Part shown: positions 45,605-53,120 of the stretch, piece after piece | How the letters are laid out: the number at the start of each line of letters is the position of its first letter | How positions within the stretch are numbered: the stretch's first letter is position 1 | Assembly (NCBI RefSeq): GCF_039523235.1 | Contig: NZ_BAAAEX010000008.1 | Strand: one strand, 5' to 3' | DNA from: Castellaniella ginsengisoli | Lineage (GTDB): Bacteria > Pseudomonadota > Gammaproteobacteria > Burkholderiales > Burkholderiaceae_B | Length of the DNA stretch: 64,000 nucleotides | The notes under the pieces: generated by a model | The model's database searches: none | Seen by the model: the letters and a program-made list of their open reading frames with translations, nothing else | Told to the model about the DNA's origin: nothing | Made by a program: the position numbers and the translations under genes

Positions 45605-46432
45605 CTACGCCCATGCCCGGCGCGCATGGTCCGTGGTGGTTGCCTTGAACACGGACTTGATCGGGGCATGCAACGAGCGCAGTTGTTCTTCGAGCTTGCC
45701 GAGGTCGATAGGCATGCGACCTTCGCAAAAATGGTCGGTATCGAGCACACCATGCTCACGTGGCGCGGTCATGGCGAAACGCGGATTCAGCGCCAGCCCG
45801 TTCGGCAACATATCGGGAGGGAAACCAAGTTGCGCCGTTGCCCTGTATACCCTTGCAACCAAGGTTCCGACGGGAACGAGTGGACCAACATCGGTCGAGA
45901 ATACGGATTCACTCATTGCGTGCCGGCGAACCGCGTCGAATTCCACCCCATGGACTCCACCGACAAGATACTGTACAACGGACTCCCCATCTGCCGGCAC
46001 CACCGCATCCAGGTATCGCAACCCAAGCCGACCCACATGGTCAAGGCTGACTGCCTCATGCACGGCATCCAACCCACGAAGTAATTCCGGAATGAATGTC
46101 TTGTGGGTGTCGTAATGCGTCGTATGAAACGTGATTGTCGAAGGGGACAGGATGAAGCCCGCAGATCGATCGCTCCTGGTCAGGAGCCAGGACACCGTTT
46201 GCTGGATCTTTGGTTCGGCTTGTTGTGCCTGGCCTGGACCGGACACGACCAGGTGAGTGACCTGCTGCGGCTCGAACAAGGGGTACCCTTCACGACGCAG
46301 TCGATCTTGTATTTGATCGACATACTTAACCATGGCCGCCACCGGATTGAAATGCGCCTGTGCCAGCGCGTAATACACCGGCGCATTGGACATTCGTTCG
46401 CTCACAGGCCGCTCCATCTTCTCGGTTGACAC
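45605..46432 (-). CDS. TIGR04255-family protein, first gene of three-gene operon
   Basis: 275 residues from GTG 46432 (ATGs at 46417 and 46393 are alternatives). MSNAPVYYALAQAHFNPVAAMVKYVDQIQDRLRREGYP is the family start. Family members are sporadically distributed and uncharacterised; I know of no reaction. The rest includes WLLTRSDRSAGFILSPSTITF and a conserved GLRYLDAVVP. Small gaps (14 and 15 bp) to the two downstream genes indicate one transcript. Confidence 0.7.
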   Translation of the reverse strand: MSTEKMERPVSERMSNAPVYYALAQAHFNPVAAMVKYVDQIQDRLRREGYPLFEPQQVTHLVVSGPGQAQQAEPKIQQTVSWLLTRSDRSAGFILSPSTITFHTTHYDTHKTFIPELLRGLDAVHEAVSLDHVGRLGLRYLDAVVPADGESVVQYLVGGVHGVEFDAVRRHAMSESVFSTDVGPLVPVGTLVARVYRATAQLGFPPDMLPNGLALNPRFAMTAPREHGVLDTDHFCEGRMPIDLGKLEEQLRSLHAPIKSVFKATTTDHARRAWA

Positions 46433-46526
46433 TTCAGTTGCCAGTTTACACCATGGTTGACACCCATTCCAGGGAGTTGCTCAATGTGGCTGGATCAGGG
46501 GGACACACGCTAAGGAGAACGTGCCG

Positions 46527-46946
46527 TCAAAAGCCTTCCAGTACGTCAACATCCCCGTCCGCGTCACCATCGCGGCCCCCCGACGTTGGCCCAGCCTGCG
46601 GCCGTTGCCTACGAGAAAGGCTGCGCACCCGCTGTGGCAACAATTCCCGCACCAGTTCCATGCCAAGGGCGTCCTTCTCCAGGGACATCGCCCTTGACAG
46701 GTCATCGAGCCGGCCCAGCACATGCAGCGCGCGCAGGAAGGTGTGCAGCGCGGTGCCGGAATAGCCATCTTCCATGCGCCTGACAGTGCTCAAGGACGTG
46801 CCGATGCGCTGAGCCAGGTCTTCCTGGCTCAAGCGGCGCATGCGTCGCGCCGCCGAGATGTCCTGCCCCAGGCGGTGCAGCGCACGCGCGACGGGCTGCG
46901 GCATGGCCACCTGGGCACCGGAGCGTTTCTGACAGGAAGATGGCAT
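46527..46946 (-). CDS. HipB-like XRE-family regulator (no HipA seen)
   Basis: 139 residues with a helix-turn-helix ISAARRMRRLSQEDLAQRIGTSLSTVRRMEDG and a C-terminal helical region (RELLPQRVRSLSRRQRP) typical of HipB-like antitoxins. No HipA kinase follows; the next gene is the TIGR04255-like one 95 bp downstream. It may now regulate that operon. An AT-rich palindrome TTCAAATTTGAA lies 42 bp upstream (46988-46999). Confidence 0.72.
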   Translation of the reverse strand: MPSSCQKRSGAQVAMPQPVARALHRLGQDISAARRMRRLSQEDLAQRIGTSLSTVRRMEDGYSGTALHTFLRALHVLGRLDDLSRAMSLEKDALGMELVRELLPQRVRSLSRRQRPQAGPTSGGRDGDADGDVDVLEGF

Positions 46947-47670
46947 GGCTTTAAGCCTCAGATATGAATTTAATTAAGTGATTAGTGTTCAAATTTGAAT
47001 GCATAAGTATGATCTGGTCAACCAGCCCAAGCCTGGAATCAGCAGGCCATGAAAAAGGCAAGGCTGGCTGCTGCCAGTCTGTTACCCGCTTTCGCGCTGT
47101 CCTGATCGCTGCACGACGATCAGGCCACCAATGCCCAATGAGACCCGACAGACAATCCCCTCGTCATCGCTCAGTCCTGTCGTCGGAACTACCCAATCGC
47201 TCCTTCCCATGAGTGCAGAACCGGACTGCCATGCTTTGTCGATCTGGAGGCAGACCGCTGGAGTCTTGCCCGAAACCTCGTCGCACCCCGTCTAAGCGGC
47301 ATCACCACACCTGATTCCGCCCGAACCGCGTCTGCTGACAGACCGTCGCTGTCTTGCACGCCGGTGACGACCAGGCTCTAACGCGAGAAGACCGAATCCG
47401 TCTTTCGCCTCGATGGCGTCTGTAGCAAAACCTCGTTATCGAGCCATCCTGCCATGAGCAGTCAACCCCTTGAAGCATACCGCCACGCAGAGGCTCGGTG
47501 CTGGTGGACAAGCGCCATATCGACAGGCGGCTGCTCTGGTGAACATCCGTCATCCCGGCCTTTCCCACAAGCCAAGCCGCCACCGTCTCGCGCCGTGAAG
47601 GCGCGTCCCGGCAGCGATTCCAATCAACGAGGGAAACAGATGTCCTGAATCCGGTTACCAGGGAGCAGCC
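46947..47670. other. 724-bp stretch without a recognisable gene
   Basis: No frame here has a credible start, codon bias or known motif. The left edge is AT-rich and holds the perfect 12-bp palindrome TTCAAATTTGAA (46988-46999), a candidate operator for the HipB-like gene. The right edge leads to the PFL_4669-like gene. It may include long leader sequence or remains of deleted ICE genes. Confidence 0.5.
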
Positions 47671-48432
47671 ATGCGAAAGCCACCGTCGTCCGGCGCCCAA
47701 GCCAAGGTCTTCTACCGTCCGATCGAGGCGGCCATCCAGTGGACGGGGCTGTCGCGCTTCGAACGCCGCATCCTCAATCTCGCCAAGGGTATGAACCGGC
47801 TGCCGGCGCACCCCGAACTGGCACGCTGGCCACAGCTTCGCCTGAACGCGGAACGGATCTACGACGCACTGGTGCACCTCGACCTCCCCTACGGCAAGGA
47901 CGGCATCACGAGCAACGACCCCGCCTTGCTCGATGACCCCGGCCTCACGATCCGCCACGTCGACCTGAAGGCCTGGATGATCCGCTTCTATCCCGACCAG
48001 CGCCCGACGTTCCTGTTCGATGCCTTCGAGCGTCACCTGCACCCGGCTATCAGCATCGACGCCGTGCAGGCACTGGTCATGGATCGCGAGGCGTTGAAGC
48101 TCCAACTTGCCGACAGGGTGCAGGCCTGGGATGCGCTCTATGCCCAGTTCCAGACGCTCAGCCAGGAGCATCAGGCACGCGCGGAACGCGAGAAGCGCTC
48201 CGGGATGCCGGGCGCCCGCAGTGAGTCCACCTACCTGAACATCGTCGGCGGTCTTCTGACCCTGCTGTTGGGCAAGTCGCCCAATGGCGTTCCCTATTCG
48301 TCCTTCGAGACGCTGGAATCGGTCATCAGTGCGCTGGTTGCCCACTACGGCGACAAGTCCGGGATCAGCGAGCGAACGCTGTGGGCGAAGTTTTCGGCAG
48401 CCAAGCGTCATCTCGCCACCCAGGACCGCTGA
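47671..48432 (+). CDS. Integrating conjugative element protein, PFL_4669-like
   Basis: 253 residues, soluble. Features are VFYRPIEAAIQWTGLSRFE, GKDGITSNDPALLDDPGLTI and a helical C-terminus (VISALVAHYGDKSGISERTLWAKFSAAKRHL). It resembles the PFL_4669 (TIGR03761) proteins that in SPI-7/PAGI-type ICEs lie near ssb and topoisomerase III genes; function unknown. Here ssb is on the opposite strand 391 bp away, so the usual co-oriented order has been rearranged. A short stretch 48433-48823 between them holds no gene. Confidence 0.65.
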   Translation: MRKPPSSGAQAKVFYRPIEAAIQWTGLSRFERRILNLAKGMNRLPAHPELARWPQLRLNAERIYDALVHLDLPYGKDGITSNDPALLDDPGLTIRHVDLKAWMIRFYPDQRPTFLFDAFERHLHPAISIDAVQALVMDREALKLQLADRVQAWDALYAQFQTLSQEHQARAEREKRSGMPGARSESTYLNIVGGLLTLLLGKSPNGVPYSSFETLESVISALVAHYGDKSGISERTLWAKFSAAKRHLATQDR

Positions 48433-48736
48433 CTGCAAGTGCAGATGGCGAGCCTGCACTTGCGGTGACTGCGCGGGAACAGCGCTATTGAATACCCTGG
48501 GACGGCTTCTCGCACAGGAACACGCGCATGAAGCCTCCTTGGAAATGTGCGGTTCATCGGATGGGCGTCGGCTTGGCGGGGCCAGGAGATGCCGGCAGCA
48601 AGGAAGCCGATTGATGCAGACACCGCTTTGTGATCGGCAGGCGGTCCGTTGCCGCAGCGGTGCGCATAGACCGCCGGCGCTGGCGCAGCAAGCGCGTCGT
48701 TTCGGGAGGGCGGCTGGAACTCCGTGGATGACCTTG

Positions 48737-48759
48737 GAGCTATCCCCTGGGGATAGCTC
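48737..48759. repeat. Perfect 11-bp inverted repeat between convergent ICE genes
   Basis: GAGCTATCCCC and GGGGATAGCTC flank a single T. There is no T-run, so it is a weak terminator at best. It lies between the ends of the PFL_4669-like gene and ssb, and could be a protein-binding or recombination site left from the ICE. Confidence 0.55.
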
Positions 48760-48823
48760 GCTGGTGCATCGCGGGCGCATGACGGTTGCTACAGCCGCCC
48801 TCGGGGAAACGGCGATGGGCGAA

Positions 48824-49207
48824 TTACTGTCCGCCGGCGGGCTTGGCGCTCAGCGCCACCGACTCGATGCGGTACGGCAGGATGCCCACGCGCCGGGCCT
48901 CGACCTTGAACGTGACGCGCTCGTTCTCGTCGGCGTCCTCCCATTCGTCGCGCACGGTGCGGCCCTCGACCAGCACCCGCATGCCTTTCTGGTACAGCGT
49001 CTTCCAGTGCTCGGCGTCGCGGTGCCACAGCTCCACGGGCGCCCAGAAGCCGCCGCGATCTTCGTACTCGCCGTCCTTCTTCGGGATCGGGTTGTCGAAG
49101 TAGACGTTCAGGCGAAGCAGCCGGCGCGGCTCGTCGTTGCCGTTCGGAAATTCGCGGTAGTCCGGCGCAGAACCGATGTTGCCCTCGCCGACGAAGTGCG
49201 TGCTCAT
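48824..49207 (-). CDS. ssb: Single-stranded DNA-binding protein, ICE type
   Basis: 127 residues, short for SSB, with an OB-fold: MSTHFVGEGNIGSAPDYREFP, LRLNVYFDNPIPKKDGEYED, FWAPVELWHRDAEHW, GMRVLVEGRTVRDEW and KVEARRVGILPY. It lacks the long acidic-tipped tail of housekeeping SSB and matches the SSB variants carried by PAGI/ICEclc-type elements. AAGGAG lies five bases before the ATG. It probably protected single-stranded transfer DNA in the ancestral ICE. Confidence 0.85.
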   Translation of the reverse strand: MSTHFVGEGNIGSAPDYREFPNGNDEPRRLLRLNVYFDNPIPKKDGEYEDRGGFWAPVELWHRDAEHWKTLYQKGMRVLVEGRTVRDEWEDADENERVTFKVEARRVGILPYRIESVALSAKPAGGQ

Positions 49208-49320
49208 GGTGACTCCTTGGTGGTGGGTGGAGCGGACGCGGTATGCCCGTGGACGCGCCGCAGGTAAGCCCTGCATCCAGAAGCGCTTGCCCGCGCTCCG
49301 ACGCTTGTGTCACGAACGCT

Positions 49321-50231
49321 GCCGGCCTGGATCTCGTAGGTGATCCAGCGGCGCGACTTGCCCGCGAGCTTGGCGTAGTCCGCCACCGAGAGGTTGTGCG
49401 GCGCCTCGAAGGTCTCCAGCACCTGCAGGCGTCCGCGCTGCACCTCCGACAGGCGCGGCCGCGCGTACTCGGGCATGCGCACGGCCGACAGCCGCTGCAC
49501 CGATGCCGGCGCTTCGGGTTGGTTGGACGTCGGCGCGGTCACGATCAGCTGCGGCGCGGTGAGGTCGACCACCGGCGGCTGCACGGCCGCCTGGCCGGCG
49601 ATGGTCGGCAGGCCCTGGAGCGTGATGGTCAGATGCCGGCTGGCAACCTCGACCTGGTTCTGCTCGAACAGGTCCAGGCGATCAGCCCAGTCCTGCATCA
49701 TGACGCGGCGTTGCTCGACGTATTCGGCATGGTTGTAGGTCGCGCTGATCTTGTCTGGATCGGCATGCGATAGCTGTCCAGCAGGTGCGCGCGGGTGATT
49801 TCGTAGATGGTCAGGTGCCGTAGCGAGGGGAACACATCTTTCTTGAAGACGCGCCCGATCTGTTCCAGGCTGGTCTGCCGTCCTTCCTCCAGCGAGAGCC
49901 GGCGATGGGCCAGCCATTGCTCGTAGACGGCCATGAAGGTGTGCTCGCCGGCCAGGACGATCGCGTGCCGCTTGCGCTTGCGTTCGCTGTGGGGATTGAC
50001 GCCCTCGGCGAGCAGCGAGCGGGCTTCATCGCGAAGTGCACGGGCGTCCTTCAGGGAAAGCGCCGGATAGTTGCCTAGGGTGATGCGCTCACGCTTGCCA
50101 AACCACGAATAGCGGAAGTGCCAAGCCTTGGTGCCGATGGCGGAAACGTAGAGATAGAGGCCGTCGAAGTCGGCCAGTGCGTATGGCTTGCCGGTGGACT
50201 TGGCCTGCCGGGCCATGAGGTCTGAAAGCAT
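49321..50231 (-). pseudogene. P4-type tyrosine integrase with internal deletion and frameshift
   Basis: Starts MLSDLMARQAKSTGKPYALA at 50231. The arm-binding DUF4102 domain (DGLYLYVSAIGTKAWHFRYSW) and part of the core-binding domain (EQIGRVFKKDVFPSLRHLTI) are intact to HLLD near 49777. The next bases are in another frame and read QLSHADPDKISATYNHAEYV, the end of the catalytic domain with its Tyr. Roughly the whole Arg/His core is deleted. A C-terminal extension follows (LQVLETFEAPHNLSVADYAK) as in ICEclc-like integrases, breaking off at EIQAG. The element is therefore immobile. Confidence 0.82.
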
Positions 50232-50469
50232 GATCCCAACTCCATGAAAGCGAGTTGAGTGCCATGTTTCCCATCGGACCTCGGCTCCTCCAGCAACAAT
50301 GCGGCAGGGGAAGTTCGCGCATTGTTTGGGCCACTTTTTGTACCAGTTTGGGCCGGCCGTCAGTGGATTTCGCTGGACGTCACTGGAACGGCTTTTCTGG
50401 AAAAGCCGAACCGTGACAATGACTTGCAACACTCCATGGACATCCTTGGAACGCCCTAGAAAGTTGAAG

Positions 50470-50487
50470 TGGAGCGGGTGATGGGAA
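50470..50487 (-). repeat. Attachment-site repeat 3 (tRNA-Gly 3' end)
   Basis: The last 18 bp of the tRNA, including CCA, form the functional attachment core shared with the repeats at 34670 (16 bp exact) and 43851 (18 bp exact). Confidence 0.87.
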
Positions 50488-50543
50488 TCGAACCCACGCT
50501 TGAGGCTTGGGAAGCCGCCGTTCTACCATTGAACTACACCCGC
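50470..50543 (-). tRNA. tRNA-Gly (anticodon CCC)
   Basis: The minus strand gives a 74-nt cloverleaf with acceptor stem GCGGGTG/CACCCGC, D-arm GTTCAATGGTAGAAC, anticodon loop TTCCCAA (CCC), T-arm GTGGGTTCGATTCCCAT, discriminator T and encoded CCA. One anticodon-stem pair (C28-T42) is a mismatch. Its 3' end is the target for two tandem island insertions and remains intact, restored by the last integration. Confidence 0.95.
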
Positions 50544-50628
50544 ATCGAGGAGGCTCGATGACAGCAAGGATTCATGGGTAAAATCGGGGTTTACCGAGTT
50601 CCTTGCAGCCCGAGATTTTAACAGCATT

Positions 50629-51378
50629 TTGAACCTGTCCAAATCCCCCCCGCCCGTCGTCACGGCCCAGACGCCGTCAGGCAGCACGCACATCCGCAGC
50701 TTCGTCCACCGCCGCGCCCACATCACGCCCAGTCAGGAACAGGCAATCGCCGAGTGGCTGCCGCGCTGGTCGATCCGCTACCAGGACACGCCCATCGATT
50801 TGGCGGCCGCCTTTGGCCGGCCTGCGCCGGTGATCCTGGAAATCGGCTTCGGCATGGGCGAGACCACGCAAAAGATCGCCCAGGCCCGGCCCGGCGACAA
50901 CTTCCTGGGCGTCGAGGTCTTCAACGCCGGAGTGGGCGCGCTGCTCAAGCGCATCCATGAAAACGCGCTCGACAACATCCGCATCATCCAGCACGACGCG
51001 GTCGAGGTGCTGCGCGACATGATCGCGCCCGGATCGCTCGCGGGCGTGCATATCTACTTCCCCGACCCCTGGCCGAAAAAACGCCATCACAAACGCCGCC
51101 TCATCCAGCCCGCGTTCATCGAGCTGCTGGCCAGCCGCATGGCGCCGGGCGCGTACCTGCACTGCGCCACGGATTGGGAGCACTACGCCCAGCAGATGCT
51201 GGAAGTCCTGTCGGCGGCGCCCTTGCTGCGCAACACCTGCGCAGACTACGCGCCGCGCCCCGACTACCGCCCGCTGACCAAATTCGAGAACCGCGGCCTG
51301 CGCCTGGGCCACGGGGTCTGGGATCTGATTTTCACGCGGCGCGCGGCGCAAGCCGCGCCCGCACCGGAGACCGCCTGA
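50629..51378 (+). CDS. trmB: tRNA (guanine46-N7)-methyltransferase TrmB
   Basis: 249 residues from a TTG at 50629. It has the SAM-binding ILEIGFGMGETTQKIAQARP and the family motif HIYFPDPWPKKRHHKRRLIQP, and ends GVWDLIFTR. It methylates N7 of G46 in tRNA variable loops. It lies 85 bp from the tRNA-Gly gene and diverges from it. Its stop overlaps the pip start (TGATG). Confidence 0.95.
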   Translation: MNLSKSPPPVVTAQTPSGSTHIRSFVHRRAHITPSQEQAIAEWLPRWSIRYQDTPIDLAAAFGRPAPVILEIGFGMGETTQKIAQARPGDNFLGVEVFNAGVGALLKRIHENALDNIRIIQHDAVEVLRDMIAPGSLAGVHIYFPDPWPKKRHHKRRLIQPAFIELLASRMAPGAYLHCATDWEHYAQQMLEVLSAAPLLRNTCADYAPRPDYRPLTKFENRGLRLGHGVWDLIFTRRAAQAAPAPETA

Positions 51379-52316
51379 TGTATCCCGAAATCGAGCCCTA
51401 CGCACAAGGCTTCATGGACGCCGGCCACGGCCACCGCGTCTACTGGGAATTGTGCGGCAATCCCCAGGGGCAGCCGGCCGTGTTCCTGCACGGCGGGCCG
51501 GGCGCGGGCTGCTCGCCCGCCCACCGCCGCCTGTTCGATCCCGAGCGCTACAACATCCTGCTGTTCGACCAGCGCGGCTGCGGGCGTTCCACGCCGTCGG
51601 CCAATATCGAGCACAACACGACCTGGGACCTGGTGGCCGACATCGAGCGGCTGCGCACGGAAGTCCTGCACGCGGACAAGATGGTCGTGTTCGGCGGCTC
51701 CTGGGGCTCGACCCTGGCCCTGGCCTACGCCGAGACCCACCCCGAGCGCGTGCGGGCCCTGATCGTGCGCGGCATCTTCCTGCTGCGCCAGGCGGAACTG
51801 CGCTGGTTCTATCAGGAAGGCGCGTCCTGGCTGTTTCCCGACCTGTGGGAAGACTACCTCGCCCCGATCCCCGAGGACGAGCGCGACGACCTGATGGCCG
51901 CCTACCGCCGCCGGCTGACCAGCGACGATCCGCAGGCGCAACTGCGGGCCGCCCACGCCTGGACCCAGTGGGAAAGCCACACCATCAGCCTGCTGCCCAA
52001 CCCGGCGCATCACCGCGCGCACGCAGCCGACCAGGCGGCGCTGGCCTTCGCCCGCATCGAGAACCACTACTTCGTGAACCGGGGCTTCATGGAAGAAGGC
52101 CAGTTGCTGCGCGATGCGCACAAGCTGGCCCCCATCCCCGGCGTGATCATCCAGGGCCGCTACGACGCCTGCACTCCGGCCAAGTCGGCCTGGGATCTGC
52201 ATCGCGCCTGGCCGCAGGCGGAATTCCACATGATCCCGGACGCCGGCCACGCCTTTGACGAGCCCGGCATCCTGAGGCAGTTGCTGGCCGCCACCGACCG
52301 CTACGCCAGCGATTGA
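51378..52316 (+). CDS. pip: Proline iminopeptidase
   Basis: A 312-residue alpha/beta hydrolase of family S33 that releases N-terminal proline. FLHGGPGAGCSPAHRRLFDP is the oxyanion-hole HGGPG segment, GGSWGS holds nucleophile Ser108, and the Asp and His are in GRYDACTPAKSAWDL and DAGHAFDEPG. It is coupled to trmB by TGATG and followed 13 bp later by thiS. Cytoplasmic. Confidence 0.95.
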   Translation: MYPEIEPYAQGFMDAGHGHRVYWELCGNPQGQPAVFLHGGPGAGCSPAHRRLFDPERYNILLFDQRGCGRSTPSANIEHNTTWDLVADIERLRTEVLHADKMVVFGGSWGSTLALAYAETHPERVRALIVRGIFLLRQAELRWFYQEGASWLFPDLWEDYLAPIPEDERDDLMAAYRRRLTSDDPQAQLRAAHAWTQWESHTISLLPNPAHHRAHAADQAALAFARIENHYFVNRGFMEEGQLLRDAHKLAPIPGVIIQGRYDACTPAKSAWDLHRAWPQAEFHMIPDAGHAFDEPGILRQLLAATDRYASD

Positions 52317-52329
52317 GGAGACCGACGCC

Positions 52330-52536
52330 ATGAGCCTGAACATTCAGTTGAACGGCACCGCCACCACACTGGAAAACGTGCGCACCGTCCATGACCTGGT
52401 GATCCACCTGGGTTACGAGGGCAAGCGCATCGCAGTGGAGCGCAACGGCGACATCGTCCCCCGCAGCCAGCATGCCCAGGCGCCGCTGGCCGAAGGCGAC
52501 CGCATCGAAATCGTGGTGGCGGTGGGCGGCGGGTGA
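52330..52536 (+). CDS. thiS: Sulfur-carrier protein ThiS
   Basis: 68 residues with a ubiquitin-like fold ending in the required GlyGly (VVAVGGG) that is adenylated and thiocarboxylated for thiazole formation in thiamine synthesis. ERNGDIVPRSQHAQAPLAEGDRIEIV is the family core. No thiG follows; the next gene is a bacterioferritin, so the usual thiS-thiG pair is split. Confidence 0.9.
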   Translation: MSLNIQLNGTATTLENVRTVHDLVIHLGYEGKRIAVERNGDIVPRSQHAQAPLAEGDRIEIVVAVGGG

Positions 52537-52581
52537 GGCCGTGGCATACTGGCACCCATCATCAATCCTCCGAGGCGCACC

Positions 52582-53046
52582 ATGCAAGGCCACCCCGAAG
52601 TCATTGCCTATCTCACGAAACAACTGCGCGGCGAACTCGCCGCGCGCGACCAGTATTTCCTGCATTCGCGCCGCTACCAGGACATGGGGCTGACCCGGCT
52701 CTACACCCGCAGCGACCACGAAATGCAGGAAGAAACCCAGCACGCCGACAGCCTGCTGCAGCGCCTGCTGATGCTCGAAGGCACGCCCGACATGCGCCCC
52801 GACGCCTTCACTCCGGGCACCGACGTGCCGGGCATGCTGCGCGCCGACCTCGAACTGGAATACGAAGTGCGCGCATCCCTGCGCGAAGGGATCGCCCTTT
52901 GCGAAGCCCACGGGGATTACGTCACCCGCGATCTGCTCTTGCAGCAATTGCACGACACCGAGTCCGATCACGCCTACTGGCTGGAAAAGCAGCTCGGCCT
53001 AATCGAAAAGATCGGCCTGCAGAACTACCTGCAGTCGCAGACCTGA
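52582..53046 (+). CDS. bfr: Bacterioferritin, heme-ligand Met52 replaced
   Basis: 154 residues aligning end to end with E. coli Bfr (MQGHPEVIAYLTKQLRGELAARDQYFLH ... GLQNYLQSQ). Ferroxidase ligands are kept: Glu18, Glu51 and His54 in EETQHAD, Glu94, and Glu127/His130 in DTESDH. Position 52, Met in heme-binding Bfr, is Thr here. It therefore looks like the heme-free ferroxidase subunit of a two-subunit bacterioferritin. A partner gene is not in the window. Confidence 0.9.
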   Translation: MQGHPEVIAYLTKQLRGELAARDQYFLHSRRYQDMGLTRLYTRSDHEMQEETQHADSLLQRLLMLEGTPDMRPDAFTPGTDVPGMLRADLELEYEVRASLREGIALCEAHGDYVTRDLLLQQLHDTESDHAYWLEKQLGLIEKIGLQNYLQSQT

Positions 53047-53066
53047 CCCTGCCGCGCTGAATGCAC

Positions 53067-53092
53067 GCGGGCCCGATTCCTCAGGCCCGCTT
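53067..53092. terminator. Hairpin between convergent bfr and ffh
   Basis: A 7-bp stem GCGGGCC/GGCCCGC with a 10-nt loop lies in the 74-bp gap between the two convergent genes. The T-run is weak (TTC), so it is a plausible but not strong bidirectional terminator. Confidence 0.45.
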
Positions 53093-53120
53093 CAGCGGGT
53101 GTTCCGGCCGCAGGCGCGAC

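Larger units (their letters stand above)
43851..50487. mobile_element. Genomic island B at tRNA-Gly (ICEclc/PAGI-2-like remnant)
   Basis: About 6.6 kb between the repeat at 43851 and the intact tRNA-Gly at 50470. It holds a frameshifted P4-type integrase reading away from the tRNA, an ssb gene, a PFL_4669-like ICE gene, a HipB-like regulator and a three-gene operon. Integrases of the ICEclc/PAGI-2 group target tRNA-Gly and carry a C-terminal extension like the one seen here. The conjugation genes are absent, so this is a deleted remnant. Confidence 0.75.

Noticed and set aside
46947..47670. Possible small genes in the gap (for example a 75-codon plus frame at 46985)
   Set aside because: No ribosome site, no family resemblance and no codon bias; treated as non-coding.
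47302..48780. 492-codon minus frame across the PFL_4669-like gene
   Set aside because: Mostly antisense to a gene with a family match; start region has no ribosome site and the protein is low-complexity.
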